From Gillisia hiemivivida (lineage in GTDB: Bacteria > Bacteroidota > Bacteroidia > Flavobacteriales > Flavobacteriaceae): a stretch of 64,000 nucleotides of DNA. Below, in pieces: positions 16,900 to 25,225 of this stretch. The stretch's first letter is position 1; each line of letters begins with the position of its first letter. The stretch is from contig NZ_VORY01000001.1 of NCBI RefSeq assembly GCF_007997295.1, positions 248,001 through 312,000 on the forward strand, given 5' to 3'. Position numbers and translations under genes: made by a program. The notes under the pieces are model-generated. The model was not told the DNA's origin, ran no database searches, and saw nothing but the letters and a program-made list of their open reading frames with translations.

Positions 16900-17244
16900 A
16901 TGGTTACGATTATCAATTACAAGTCTTATGAAAAAGAAGACGGAGGGAACTTTAATGCATTAATTGTACAAGGTGGATTGGAGACTGTTAAAAGTAAAGA
17001 AACAGGACAAATCTATTTTACAGCAAAAACAGCTCAAGTATCAAGCACATTTGATGAAGCTACTTGTAAGTCATTAGTAGGAACAAGCATCCCAGGAACT
17101 ATTAAAAAGGTACAAGTTGATCCCTACGAGTACACAAATACAAAAACTGGGGAAATTACCACATACTCAGAGAGAAATGTATTTGTAACTCCAGAAGAAG
17201 AAATCCTTGAAAGTAATGTTGAGGAAGAAAGAATGGTAATCTAA
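16900..17244 (+). CDS. Conserved hypothetical protein of Bacteroidota mobile elements
   Basis: The 114-residue acidic protein begins MVTIINYKSYEKEDGGNFNALIVQGGLE and contains SKETGQIYFTAKTA and a PYEYTNTKTGEITTYSERNVFV segment. I recall similar small proteins upstream of recombination or replication genes in Bacteroidota phages and plasmids, but I know no assigned function. The beta-rich pattern with paired aromatic residues could fit an OB-type nucleic-acid-binding fold; this is speculation. It is the first gene of the element's replication/recombination module and has its own terminator, 119 bp before the Sak4-like ATPase. Confidence 0.65.
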   Translation: MVTIINYKSYEKEDGGNFNALIVQGGLETVKSKETGQIYFTAKTAQVSSTFDEATCKSLVGTSIPGTIKKVQVDPYEYTNTKTGEITTYSERNVFVTPEEEILESNVEEERMVI

Positions 17245-17270
17245 CTCTTCAGTTTAAAGTTAAAATATAA

Positions 17271-17302
17271 GAAGAGCTTCCAATTAGGAGGCTCTTTTTT
17301 AT
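17271..17302 (+). terminator. Terminator after the 114-aa gene
   Basis: AAGAGC pairs with GCTCTT around a short, partly paired TTCCAATTAGGAG segment, followed by TTTTTT. Confidence 0.65.
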
Positions 17303-17363
17303 TGTCTAATCCCGTCATGTAGATTTAATAATAATCTTGATGACAACTAATAATTAATATTTT

Positions 17364-18230
17364 ATGAAACTACAACAAGCACAGCGAAGCCAAGTGAAAT
17401 TAAGAATTGGCTTAAGCGGACCAAGTGGCTATGGCAAGACATATTCTGCCCTTTTATTAGCATTTGGAATTACTAACGATTGGAGTAAAATAGCAGTAAT
17501 AGATACTGAAAATAATTCCGCATCATTATACTCTCATCTAGGCGATTTTAACGTGTTAAGTCTAGAAGAACCTTATTCACCACAAAGATATGTTGAAGCT
17601 CTTAAAACCTGCGAAATGGCTGATATGGAGGTTATTATTGTGGACTCTATATCTCACGAATGGCAGGGTAAAGGTGGTTGCCTAGAGATGCACGAAAAGC
17701 TTGGAGGGAGATTCCAAGATTGGGCAAAAATCACTCCTTATCATAATTCATTTGTAGATGGGATATTACAATCTAAATGTCACGTGATCACATCAACCCG
17801 CAGAAAAGTGGATTATTCCTTAGATAGGGATATGAATGGTAAAACTAAGGTTATGAAGCTGGGTACAAAAGAGATAACAAGAGAGGGTTTTGAATATGAA
17901 CTCACTGTCAATTTTGAGCTTATTAATGATAACCATCTAGTAAAAGCTTCAAAGGATAGAACTGGATTATTTATGAATAAGCCAGAGTTTATAATTAATC
18001 AATCTACTGGAAAGAAGCTTAAAGAGTGGTGTACAGATGGAGTTTCAATAGAAAAGATTAAGAAAGAAATTTCACTATGCCACCATCTTGCAGGGCTCAA
18101 ACATATTTATGATAAATATTCTTCCGTACAGAAGGAAATATACCCGTTAATAATTGAACGTAAGAACCTTATTGAGGATAGCAATTCGCAGTTAATTGAA
18201 GAAAATAATGTAGAACAACCAAAAAATTAA
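17364..18230 (+). CDS. Sak4-like RecA-fold AAA ATPase (phage-type recombination protein)
   Basis: The 288-residue ATPase has Walker A GPSGYGKT (residues 19-26), a following strand KIAVIDTEN, and Walker B VIIVD (90-94) within VIIVDSISHEW. The pattern matches the AAA_24/Sak4 family, RecA-like ATPases encoded by phages and mobile elements that act with single-strand binding or annealing proteins. Later it shows HVITSTRRKVDYS and a KASKDRTGLF segment typical of this group. It is followed after 4 bp by the DUF3871 gene, so they are co-expressed. The likely role is recombination or replication support for the mobile element, in the cytosol. Confidence 0.83.
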   Translation: MKLQQAQRSQVKLRIGLSGPSGYGKTYSALLLAFGITNDWSKIAVIDTENNSASLYSHLGDFNVLSLEEPYSPQRYVEALKTCEMADMEVIIVDSISHEWQGKGGCLEMHEKLGGRFQDWAKITPYHNSFVDGILQSKCHVITSTRRKVDYSLDRDMNGKTKVMKLGTKEITREGFEYELTVNFELINDNHLVKASKDRTGLFMNKPEFIINQSTGKKLKEWCTDGVSIEKIKKEISLCHHLAGLKHIYDKYSSVQKEIYPLIIERKNLIEDSNSQLIEENNVEQPKN

Positions 18231-18234
18231 AATT

Positions 18235-19218
18235 ATGGAAATAATAGAAAGATCCCTTATACAAAATCAAATGGTGGAAGAGAGGGAAGTGGTAACATCC
18301 ACAAATCGAAGTTTTATTGAAGCCAATACGACCCAAGTAAATTTATCTCATCTAAAAAATGAATGTATAATTCCAGTTTTTTCCAAGGACAATGAGAGTA
18401 CGATTAGTCACTACGAATTTGTACATAAAACCAGACAGGTAGTGAAAGACCTATTTCCAGAATTTAATGTAGCTGAGCCAAATATTAGGACATCACATAT
18501 GATTAAAGGGAGAATTCCATCTGCTATAGGTAAGCCTGCAAAAGATCTTAAGGATTTTGAGAAAACATTGTACTATGAACGTTGTGCTTTCATTATAGAA
18601 ATTCCTGAGGTTACTGAGATTGTAAATGGAAATGCATTAGCCCTTAGCGTGGGTGGCGTACGTGCCTATAATCAGGAAAACTTGTATAGCAAGAAAAGTC
18701 CTGAAAAGTTCAAATTATTTGTTGGGTTTAAAAACATGGTGTGTACCAACTTGTGCATATCAACAGATGGTTTGGCAGATCAGGTTAGAGTTACTTCTGT
18801 TAACCAACTATCTGAAGCAGTTGAGGGATTGTTAAGGGCATATAATCGTGAGGATCATTTAAGTGTGATGAAAAGAATGGCTGATTATAATCTTACTGAA
18901 TCTCAATTCGCCCATTTAATTGGGAAATTAAGAATGTACCAGTTTATGGATAAATACGATCAACAGCAGCATTTCTCTATTTCGCTAAATGACAGTCAGA
19001 TAAACACCGTAGTGAAAAACTATTATCAATGCCCTAATTTTAAATGTAAAGGGGATGGCACAATTAATCTGTGGAAGCTTTACAATCTTTTTACGGAAGC
19101 CAACAAATCCTCCTACATAGATAATAATTTTGAACGCAATGTTCACGCGTACGACTTAATCAATCACCTAGTGAATTCACTACATAGTGGAAGTCCTAAT
19201 TGGTTCTTGCAACATTAA
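18235..19218 (+). CDS. DUF3871 family protein
   Basis: The 327-residue protein matches the DUF3871 family as I remember it: IRTSHMIKGRIPSAIGKPAKDL, YERCAFIIEIP, LALSVGGVRAYNQENLY and FKLFVGFKNMVCTNLC. Proteins of this family occur in Bacteroidota phages and mobile elements, commonly beside an AAA ATPase, and resemble phage DUF932-type proteins; the function is unknown. Here it starts 4 bp after the Sak4-like ATPase. Conserved cysteines (NMVCTNLCIS, YQCPNFKCKG) are visible and could bind metal or be structural. A role in replication or recombination of the element is inferred from context only. Confidence 0.75.
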   Translation: MEIIERSLIQNQMVEEREVVTSTNRSFIEANTTQVNLSHLKNECIIPVFSKDNESTISHYEFVHKTRQVVKDLFPEFNVAEPNIRTSHMIKGRIPSAIGKPAKDLKDFEKTLYYERCAFIIEIPEVTEIVNGNALALSVGGVRAYNQENLYSKKSPEKFKLFVGFKNMVCTNLCISTDGLADQVRVTSVNQLSEAVEGLLRAYNREDHLSVMKRMADYNLTESQFAHLIGKLRMYQFMDKYDQQQHFSISLNDSQINTVVKNYYQCPNFKCKGDGTINLWKLYNLFTEANKSSYIDNNFERNVHAYDLINHLVNSLHSGSPNWFLQH

Positions 19219-19236
19219 TTATATAGCGTTTATGCA

Positions 19237-19485
19237 ATGAGCGATGAAGAATTAATAGAAACATTAAAGTATAGCTCTCCTAAAATTTTATACATAGTTA
19301 CTTGGAATAATCTTCTTAAAAAACTCTTCTGTCCTTTTCAGGTGATGGTAAAACATCAAATTGGGGAACTTGAAAAAGGGGAGAAGATTTGGGTAGAAAA
19401 TGTAAAAGTTACAGTCAAATTAAAAACTGTTTATATAATTAAAGGGAGAGCTTATTATTATGATCATTTTGAAATTTTAAATTAA
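19237..19485 (+). CDS. Small hypothetical protein
   Basis: This is an 82-residue protein starting MSDEELIETLKYSSPKILYIVTWNNLL. The second half (LEKGEKIWVENVKVTVKLKTVYIIKGRAYYYDHFEIL) looks like a small beta-barrel or SH3-like domain ending in a typical YYYDHFEI strand. No family is recognised. It follows the DUF3871 gene by 18 bp on the same strand, so it probably belongs to the same transcript in the replication module. Confidence 0.55.
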   Translation: MSDEELIETLKYSSPKILYIVTWNNLLKKLFCPFQVMVKHQIGELEKGEKIWVENVKVTVKLKTVYIIKGRAYYYDHFEILN

Positions 19486-19672
19486 AGTAAAGATTGAAAA
19501 TTCCTCATATTATTAGTAAGGGGTAGGAGTTAAGCTGTATTTTGGATAACCAAGCTTTTGAGACTGTTTCTCCTTTATCAAAAAACTCCTGAAAAAGAAA
19601 TCTGGATTATTATATTTGCTGGCACAGCATCAATATTGTTGCTGTGTTGGTTAATATTTAATTTAGAGTTAC

Positions 19673-20536
19673 ATGAAATCCTTAGAGCTAATTGATGAAA
19701 TAGAAGATGTTTTTTCAGAATCCTTTTTTTTAGTGATTAAAGATAGATTTTGGTATAGTTATACTATAATATTTAATTCTCCAAAGGAATGGGACGGTAG
19801 GAGCAGATATTCTATAAGTTTAACGCCGAGCTTTGAATCTGATATAAATAAATTTGATTTAAATGAAGATTTACAGAATGAAATTTCTGATAAATTCGAG
19901 AGATTAAGAATTACACTCCATGAAGATTTAATCCAGTTAGATAATGAAAGGAAGGAGAACCGTTTTGTGATGCTCATAAATAAGAGATTATCTAAAGCAT
20001 CTGATAACGCTGCAAATTTTAATACTCCCAAACCCTTTGAAACGGTCATAAAAACTCAATTCCATAAATGTTTATTAGACTTTCAAAAAGAGTTTATCAG
20101 TGAAAAAGATAATAAAAAGTCAAGAATCAATTATGGGATTCAATTCCTAAATATGGAAAGTCCTTCAGGATGGAGTAGTTTTAATGAATTTTGTAAAGCT
20201 TTAAGAAAAAGTTCCTTAATTCCATCAGAAACTAATAAAATGGATCTTAAGATTGTTTTTTCAAAAGGTATAATATCAAAAAAGATAATATGGTTGGGCT
20301 CTCATCCCGAAGCTGATCATTTTTTTAAAGGTTTAAAAGAGAAGAAACATTTAATAAAAATTAACCCCATCTGGCTATCTGTAAACCAAAATTTCGCAAT
20401 ATTAGATAAAGAAGGCATCCCTATGCCAAGTGATAAGCTAAACTCACTTGGAGTATTAGATAAAAAGATACTATCGGATAAAGATTCTATGCGAGAGATC
20501 AATAGTATAATTGACTTATTAGAAACCGAGAAGTAA
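19673..20536 (+). CDS. Hypothetical protein of the replication module
   Basis: I do not recognise this 287-residue protein with certainty. It is mainly helical, rich in charged residues, and has no signal peptide or membrane helix. The C-terminal part contains KIIWLGSHPEADHFFKGLKEKKHLIKI, which recalls the WxGs..el..L...L...L. pattern in a variety of Bacteroidota mobile-element proteins, followed by NQNFAILDKEG. A 7-bp inverted repeat (CACAGCA/TGCTGTG, 19623-19646) lies just before its start. It sits between the Sak4/DUF3871 genes and the primase-helicase, so a role in element replication or regulation is reasonable but unproven. Confidence 0.55.
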   Translation: MKSLELIDEIEDVFSESFFLVIKDRFWYSYTIIFNSPKEWDGRSRYSISLTPSFESDINKFDLNEDLQNEISDKFERLRITLHEDLIQLDNERKENRFVMLINKRLSKASDNAANFNTPKPFETVIKTQFHKCLLDFQKEFISEKDNKKSRINYGIQFLNMESPSGWSSFNEFCKALRKSSLIPSETNKMDLKIVFSKGIISKKIIWLGSHPEADHFFKGLKEKKHLIKINPIWLSVNQNFAILDKEGIPMPSDKLNSLGVLDKKILSDKDSMREINSIIDLLETEK

Positions 20537-20724
20537 TCTGCATTTATCTGCTTCCCATTATAAAATTTTTAATTGGTAACCAGTTTAAGTGGTTGTATTC
20601 TAGTTATTTGTATTAGCGTATTATCTGTTTCTAATTAAAACTTTCCATTTACAGATAAATTTCTTATAAATATTTGTTCTCAGAAAGCGGCGAAATTTCT
20701 CTGCTAATTAAAAATTTGAAACAA

Positions 20725-22134
20725 ATGACTAAAGAAGTTATCGAAGAACCTATATCATTTTATTTACGTGATGATAATGGTGCAATTAAAATTATACAAG
20801 CCAAACTTATTGATTTTTTAGAATTGAATGGGTTTTTAAATGTCCGCATGGGGGATGAGGTTATGCTCGTTAGAAATGATAGGAACATTTTATATCGTAT
20901 AAAGATTTTAGATTTGGTCGCATTTATTCGAAATACTCTAGATAACGAAGCTAATAGAGAGATATATGATGTTTTCGCAAGAAGCCCTGGTACTTACATA
21001 GGTGTAAATAAACTTCAGTTATTAAAGTCAATAGAGATTATTGATGATCTAGATGAATTAAATTCTTCAAAATTTTATTTTCAAAATTGCGTATGTGAGG
21101 TTTACTCAGATAGAATAGAGGTTATTGAAAATGAAAATTTAGAAAAACCTATATGGCAGAATAGGATATTACAAATAGAATATAACCCTCCTTCTCTAGA
21201 TGTTGTTGGACAATTTGAAACTTTTTGTAAAAGAATTACTGGAGGTAAAGATCAAAGGTTTCAAGCATTGAAATGTCTTATAGGTTATTTGTTGCATCGC
21301 AATAAAGAGAAAGGAGAACAAAAGGCGGTTATTTTGTATGATGAAAAAATGGGTGTTGGAGACAAAGCCAATGGAAGAACTGGAAAAACTGTTATCGCCA
21401 CAGCATTAAGTAAATGTCGAGAAGTGGAACTTTTTGATGGTAAGAGCATGAAAAATGAAAGCTATTTCAAGAATCAACGCATAAATCTTACTACCGACCT
21501 TTTGGTATACGATGATATTTCTAAAAATTTAAAATTCGATATTTTTTATTCTATTCTAACTACTGGAGTGGAAGTAGAAAAAAAAGGAAAACAATCATTC
21601 TATATTCCTGATTCAAAATCTCCTAAGCTGTTAATTACCTCTAATTATTATGTAAATGGGGATGGGGGTGACTCTGATTTAGGAAGACGATATGAATTTG
21701 AAATAGCAAACCACTATAGTAAAAAACTCAAACCTGAACATGAATTTGGAAATAGATTTTTTGGCAATTTTTGGCCTATGGAGGAATGGAATAAATTTTA
21801 TTTTTTTATGTCTACATGTGTACAAGATTATTTGGCTAATGGTTTAATAGATTTACCATCCTTAAATTTGCAAATTTCAAAAATAACGGACAATACAAGT
21901 TCTGATTTTGTGGAATTTGCAGAGGTATATATTAAGAAAGATTTTAAGTTTGATAAGCGACATTTTCTGTCTGATTTTATCTCCTTATATCCCAAATATC
22001 AAGATTTGTCTCCTCATCAATTTACTAAATGGTTACAACTTTATGCAGATCATCTGAACTGCAGCTACGAAGATAAATCTTCAGGTGGGGAATATTATTT
22101 TTGGATTCATTCTAAAGCAGATAGTAATGAATAG
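20725..22134 (+). CDS. Primase-helicase-type protein with SF3-like ATPase
   Basis: The C-terminal half is an SF3/DUF5906-like helicase. Walker A is GRTGKT (residues 217-222), preceded by KMGVGDKAN. Walker B-like LLVYDDIS and a sensor region PKLLITSNYYVNGDGGDSDLGRRYEFE follow. The N-terminal 200 residues are not clearly a primase. I use the ATG at 20725 (469 aa); the longer frame begins at a TTG 17 codons earlier with an unlike sequence. This helicase is probably the replication initiator or helicase of the integrative element. Its stop overlaps the start of the next gene by 8 bp. Satellite and IME elements commonly carry such a protein. Confidence 0.82.
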   Translation: MTKEVIEEPISFYLRDDNGAIKIIQAKLIDFLELNGFLNVRMGDEVMLVRNDRNILYRIKILDLVAFIRNTLDNEANREIYDVFARSPGTYIGVNKLQLLKSIEIIDDLDELNSSKFYFQNCVCEVYSDRIEVIENENLEKPIWQNRILQIEYNPPSLDVVGQFETFCKRITGGKDQRFQALKCLIGYLLHRNKEKGEQKAVILYDEKMGVGDKANGRTGKTVIATALSKCREVELFDGKSMKNESYFKNQRINLTTDLLVYDDISKNLKFDIFYSILTTGVEVEKKGKQSFYIPDSKSPKLLITSNYYVNGDGGDSDLGRRYEFEIANHYSKKLKPEHEFGNRFFGNFWPMEEWNKFYFFMSTCVQDYLANGLIDLPSLNLQISKITDNTSSDFVEFAEVYIKKDFKFDKRHFLSDFISLYPKYQDLSPHQFTKWLQLYADHLNCSYEDKSSGGEYYFWIHSKADSNE

Positions 22135-22789
22135 ATTAGGAAAAATATATAAAGCAATCAATAAAATCACAAAAGAAGTTTATATAGGTGTGACCTTTAA
22201 TCTTTTGAAAGATAGACGAAACGACCATCTACAAAAAGCTAAAAAAAATGTCGGTGGAAAATTTCAGCAAGCTATTAGAACCTATGGATCTGAAGCATTT
22301 GAATGGGTGCAGATAGATACAGCAAATTCAAGTAACGAATTAGCAGAAAAAGAAAAGGAATATGTGATAAAATATAATGCTAAAGAAAATGGTTACAATG
22401 CAGATAGTGGAGGAGGTTTTAAAAAGACTATTTTTAAGTATAATCTAGAAACTAAGGAGTTAATTCAAGATTATACTTGTTTAAATAGTGCAGCCATTTC
22501 GGTTAATGCAACTAAACAGGATATTTCCAGAGCATGTTTAAGCGCCAATGGCTTATTAAATGGATACCTATGGAGTTACAGTTGTTCTAAGGTATTTACT
22601 TCCAATGGTGATTCTAGGAAAAAAGGAGTAATTCAGTTGGATTTAAATGCCAATATAATTGATGAATTTGATTCAGTTGCAGAAGCTACTCAAAAAACAG
22701 GATTGAGTAAAACTTGTATTTCAAGAGTATGCCGAGGAGAAAGAGATTCTTCAGGAGGATATATATGGAGATACACCAATCAATTATGA
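22127..22789 (+). CDS. GIY-YIG endonuclease with NUMOD-type DNA-binding repeats
   Basis: The 220-residue protein starts with a GIY-YIG nuclease domain: GKIYKAINKITKEVYIGVTF (KIY in place of GIY at residues 6-8, YIG at 19-21), then RRNDH and an EKEKEYVIKYNAKENGYN segment with the metal-binding Glu. Two C-terminal NUMOD1-like modules follow (IFKYNLETKELIQDYTCLNSAA and VIQLDLNANIIDEFDSVAEATQKTG), each with a helix-turn-helix-like tail. This is the layout of phage homing endonucleases. Start chosen at 22127: the frame opens 14 codons earlier inside the primase gene, but the GIY domain begins here, with an 8-bp overlap. It may be a selfish gene attached to the helicase gene. Confidence 0.88.
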   Translation: MNRLGKIYKAINKITKEVYIGVTFNLLKDRRNDHLQKAKKNVGGKFQQAIRTYGSEAFEWVQIDTANSSNELAEKEKEYVIKYNAKENGYNADSGGGFKKTIFKYNLETKELIQDYTCLNSAAISVNATKQDISRACLSANGLLNGYLWSYSCSKVFTSNGDSRKKGVIQLDLNANIIDEFDSVAEATQKTGLSKTCISRVCRGERDSSGGYIWRYTNQL

Positions 22790-22869
22790 AAGGAGTAAGA
22801 AATCGATGCCTTCTATATTTGTATAAGGAGAAGATTTGCTTTTTTGATAATCTAAAAAGTAATAGGTAA
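22786..22869 (+). CDS. Possible 27-residue ORF coupled to the GIY-YIG gene
   Basis: An ATGA overlap links the GIY-YIG stop to a 27-codon frame, MKGVRNRCLLYLYKEKICFF and on to a TAA. It is short, basic and unrecognised. The overlap is the only support, so it may be noise. Confidence 0.2.
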   Translation: MKGVRNRCLLYLYKEKICFFDNLKSNR

Positions 22870-23094
22870 TTTTAAACGAGCTCTACCTAATATTTTAACG
22901 AGTAAATTTTTAATTTATTGAATAGATATTCATTCCAGCTATAATAAAAAAACATCTCTATTTTATTATTATAGTTATAACTAGATGCATTAATTATATT
23001 AAATTTGAATATTAACATTATTAAAAAGGCATACTTTTCGGATACCCATTAAATGATAACCTTTGGAAAGGACTGATATACTTAAGATGTTGCC
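22870..23094. other. AT-rich right end of the element, no gene seen
   Basis: About 225 bp of very AT-rich DNA between the last gene and attR. I see no ORF and no recognisable excisionase. A GGATACCC stretch near 23039 weakly resembles the integrase arm-like repeats at the left end. Confidence 0.4.
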
Positions 23095-23121
23095 CCTTGG
23101 TTCGAGCCCAAGAGGAGGAGC
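23095..23121 (+). repeat. attR: right 27-bp attachment repeat
   Basis: A perfect direct copy of tRNA-Asn positions 3598-3624 (T arm and 3' acceptor strand). The 5' tRNA half is absent, so this is a fragment marking the right boundary of the element, not a second tRNA gene. Confidence 0.95.
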
Positions 23122-23132
23122 TCAATGAAGAC

Positions 23133-23168
23133 AAGCCATTCAAGAAATTGAGTGGCTTTCTTTTTTTA
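23133..23168 (+). terminator. Original chromosomal terminator of tRNA-Asn
   Basis: AAGCCATTCAA (23133-23143) pairs with TTGAGTGGCTT (23148-23158, one G-T pair), followed by a long T run. It sits right after attR, as expected if it terminated the tRNA before integration. Confidence 0.8.
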
Positions 23169-23469
23169 TATAGGTCTAACATAGGTCAAACATTCTTATT
23201 AAATTTGAGAATGAATTCTTATAAATCATCCACTAGTAAGCAGTCCATCCTTTTTTTTGAAACTTTTCTTAATAAAGAAAGTTTAGCTGTATATAAAGAC
23301 AATTTTTACAATTATTATATTAATCCCTCTTAGAAGAAAAATCTCAGTCAGGGATATATATTATATTCAAGTGGCGATCTGGATAATTTTTCGAGTATAA
23401 TTATAATAAAAGAGACTGCTTTTTTGGAGCCGCCTCTATTAAATTAGTTTTCAGAACGTTTGCTGGAGC
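23169..23469. other. Intergenic stretch with possible gene remnant
   Basis: No convincing gene. A short + frame from the ATG at 23211 to 23333 contains KSSTSKQSILFF and LNKESLAVY, which weakly recalls the start of Bacteroidota tyrosine integrases. It may be a scar of an older insertion at the same tRNA, or chance. Confidence 0.25.
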
Positions 23470-23952
23470 TTACTTCTGTGCTATTATCTGCTCGAGCATC
23501 ATAGAATGATCTTTTTCCATCTGTTCATGTTCTACCCGCATAGCCTCGTGTTCTGCCATCAACTTGTTATGGCCCTCCTGCATTTCAACGATCTGGGCTT
23601 CCATTTCGGTAAGGTTGAGTTTAGAGAAGCCTTCCCGAAGACTTTCGTGAGCTTCGATGTTTGCCTCGTGACCCATCATTATTGCCTCATGCTTTTTAAA
23701 TAAAACTTCGTGCTGCGCAAGTTTTTCCCTAAGATCAGGATCGGTTATTTCTTTGGCTTCCACCTGCTCCTTCATTTGAGCATGTGTATCTTTCATTTGT
23801 TGATGAGTCCGTTGGAATTGCATATTGACCTGCCTCAGGCTGTCATTCTCTGTGAGAAGCTGGTCATGTATCTCGATAAGCGTTTTGTTCTCGTCCCCGC
23901 AACTGGTAAGTGCAATGGAGATTACACTTAGTATTAAAAAAAAATATCTCAT
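23470..23952 (-). CDS. Coiled-coil lipoprotein rich in His, Met and Glu
   Basis: The 160-residue precursor has a lipoprotein signal (FFLILSVISIALTSCGD, lipobox Cys at residue 18). The mature part is almost entirely a charged coiled coil with many repeats of an H-E-A/M motif (KKHEAIMMGHEANIEAHESL, AEHEAMRVEHEQMEKDHSMM). It is likely anchored in the outer or inner membrane and extended in the periplasm. The regular His and Met suggest possible metal binding, but no family is known to me. It stands alone just right of the mobile element and points back towards it. Confidence 0.7.
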   Translation of the reverse strand: MRYFFLILSVISIALTSCGDENKTLIEIHDQLLTENDSLRQVNMQFQRTHQQMKDTHAQMKEQVEAKEITDPDLREKLAQHEVLFKKHEAIMMGHEANIEAHESLREGFSKLNLTEMEAQIVEMQEGHNKLMAEHEAMRVEHEQMEKDHSMMLEQIIAQK

Positions 23953-24560
23953 AATAGTAAAGTTTACTTTTTTAGATTGTTCTTTTTAAATTACAAAAAA
24001 CGGCGTTATTTTCCTGCAATTTTATGTTAAAAGCTGTTAGTGTACTGTGTGATAAGCATGTTTTATAAAAGAAAGTGGAGAATGCTTGATGTTGGAGGAA
24101 TGGAATATTTTGCGCTGAAATCCTCGATATCATTGGATGCACTCATTTCGTTGCGTTTCGTTTAAGAGTTTGTCATATCGGTGAAATCTTCTGTTTTACT
24201 GTCTTTACTATACATTGCTGTCATATTTACAAAAGCTTTATAATTTTCCCTTTATACAGCATGCACATGATTTGGACAAGTCTATCTGGAATGGCAGTTG
24301 CTAAAATTATAAGATCATATCACTGGATTACAAATCTGCGATCAGGAATTGTAGATAGCCCGGCCTTATATCGCCTCTGAAATTGCAGTATTCATAATTA
24401 TAAACCAGCTGAATTTCACTATTCTAGGGATTATAAGTAGAAAGTTTAAACGTGTTTGGGCTTAAAAGGGTCATTGTAAGCGAATGTTCTATTTGTTCTC
24501 AAGGGTAGATCAATAAATGTTAGTACTTGTACTTGAAGATGTTCGGTATTTCTGGTTTTT
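23953..24560. other. Long intergenic stretch, no supported gene
   Basis: About 600 bp between the lipoprotein and miaE. Only short frames occur, the longest being a 39-codon + frame from 24261 (MHMIWTSLSGMAVAKIIRSY...), which I do not recognise. It may be decayed coding DNA. Confidence 0.4.
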
Positions 24561-25142
24561 TTAACCATGAATAGTTTCATGTTTACCATAGCTTTTTATT
24601 AATTCGCCTTCAAATTCTACAAGTTCCTTCCAACGCGAATCAACATCGATATCTTTTCCGTATTTACGAGCAAAGCCTATAAAAGTGGTATAATGACCAG
24701 CTTCACTTATCATTAAGTCGTGATAAAATTTAGATAATTCAGGATCGTTTATTTCTTTGGAAAGTAGTTTAAAGCGCTCACAACTTCTCGCCTCGATCAT
24801 TGCAGAAAACAGGAGCCTGTCTACCATAGAATTCAATCTGCTCCCGCCTTTGTTCATGAATTTATAAAGTTCATTAACATAGCTGTCTTTGCGTTCTCGC
24901 CCCAGTTTAAACCCTCTTTTTTTGATGATCTCGTGAACCATTTCAAAATGCTCTAACTCCTCTTTTGCCAGCTCCAATAATTCGGTTACCAGATCTGGAT
25001 ATTCCGAATTTAACGTGATAATTGTGATAGCATTTGTGGCTGCTTTCTGCTCACACCAAGCATGGTCAGTAAGGATTTCTTCTATATTGGATTCAACTAT
25101 GTTTACCCAACGTGGATCTGTTTCTAACTTAAGATGAAGCAT
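24561..25142 (-). CDS. miaE: tRNA-(ms2io6A)-hydroxylase MiaE-like di-iron protein
   Basis: The 193-residue ferritin-like helical protein has the di-iron ligand pattern of MiaE: E31 in WCEQKAATNA, ELEH (62-65) in AKEELEHFEMVH, a central Glu in IEARSCERFKLL, and a second ExxH in SEAGHYTTF. MiaE hydroxylates the isopentenyl side chain of ms2i6A37 in tRNAs reading U-starting codons, using O2 and iron. Length and motifs are normal. It is followed upstream by the VIT-type iron transporter on the same strand with an 83-bp gap, so no operon is certain. The family call is firm; the exact substrate is inferred. Confidence 0.88.
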   Translation of the reverse strand: MLHLKLETDPRWVNIVESNIEEILTDHAWCEQKAATNAITIITLNSEYPDLVTELLELAKEELEHFEMVHEIIKKRGFKLGRERKDSYVNELYKFMNKGGSRLNSMVDRLLFSAMIEARSCERFKLLSKEINDPELSKFYHDLMISEAGHYTTFIGFARKYGKDIDVDSRWKELVEFEGELIKSYGKHETIHG

Positions 25143-25225
25143 TATTTATTTTTTTCAAAGATACTTAAAGATAGGATTGTATTTATAATAATAGATTTGT
25201 GCTTCCCGAAAAACATCTAAAATTT

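Larger units (their letters stand above)
3598..23121. mobile_element. 19.5-kb integrative element in tRNA-Asn carrying a defence cargo
   Basis: The element is bounded by a perfect 27-bp direct repeat whose left copy is the 3' end of tRNA-Asn. One attachment copy plus the insert is 19,497 bp. It encodes an integrase next to the tRNA, an XRE regulator, cargo (two membrane proteins, a secreted protein, a PLD nuclease, a restriction-modification enzyme, and a nuclease/ATPase pair) and a terminal replication/recombination module (Sak4-like ATPase, DUF3871, primase-helicase, GIY-YIG nuclease). I see no relaxase, type IV secretion or phage structural genes. It could be a phage satellite (PICI-like) or an integrative mobilizable element; the sequence does not decide between them. 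Confidence 0.93.

Noticed and set aside
23095-23121. Second tRNA-Asn gene
   Set aside because: Only the 3' 27 bp are present; the D and anticodon arms are missing, so it is the attR copy.
23097-23333. A 78-codon frame starting with TTG inside attR
   Set aside because: It begins in the tRNA fragment and runs through a terminator; only a later piece has any weak similarity, so it is not a gene as it stands.
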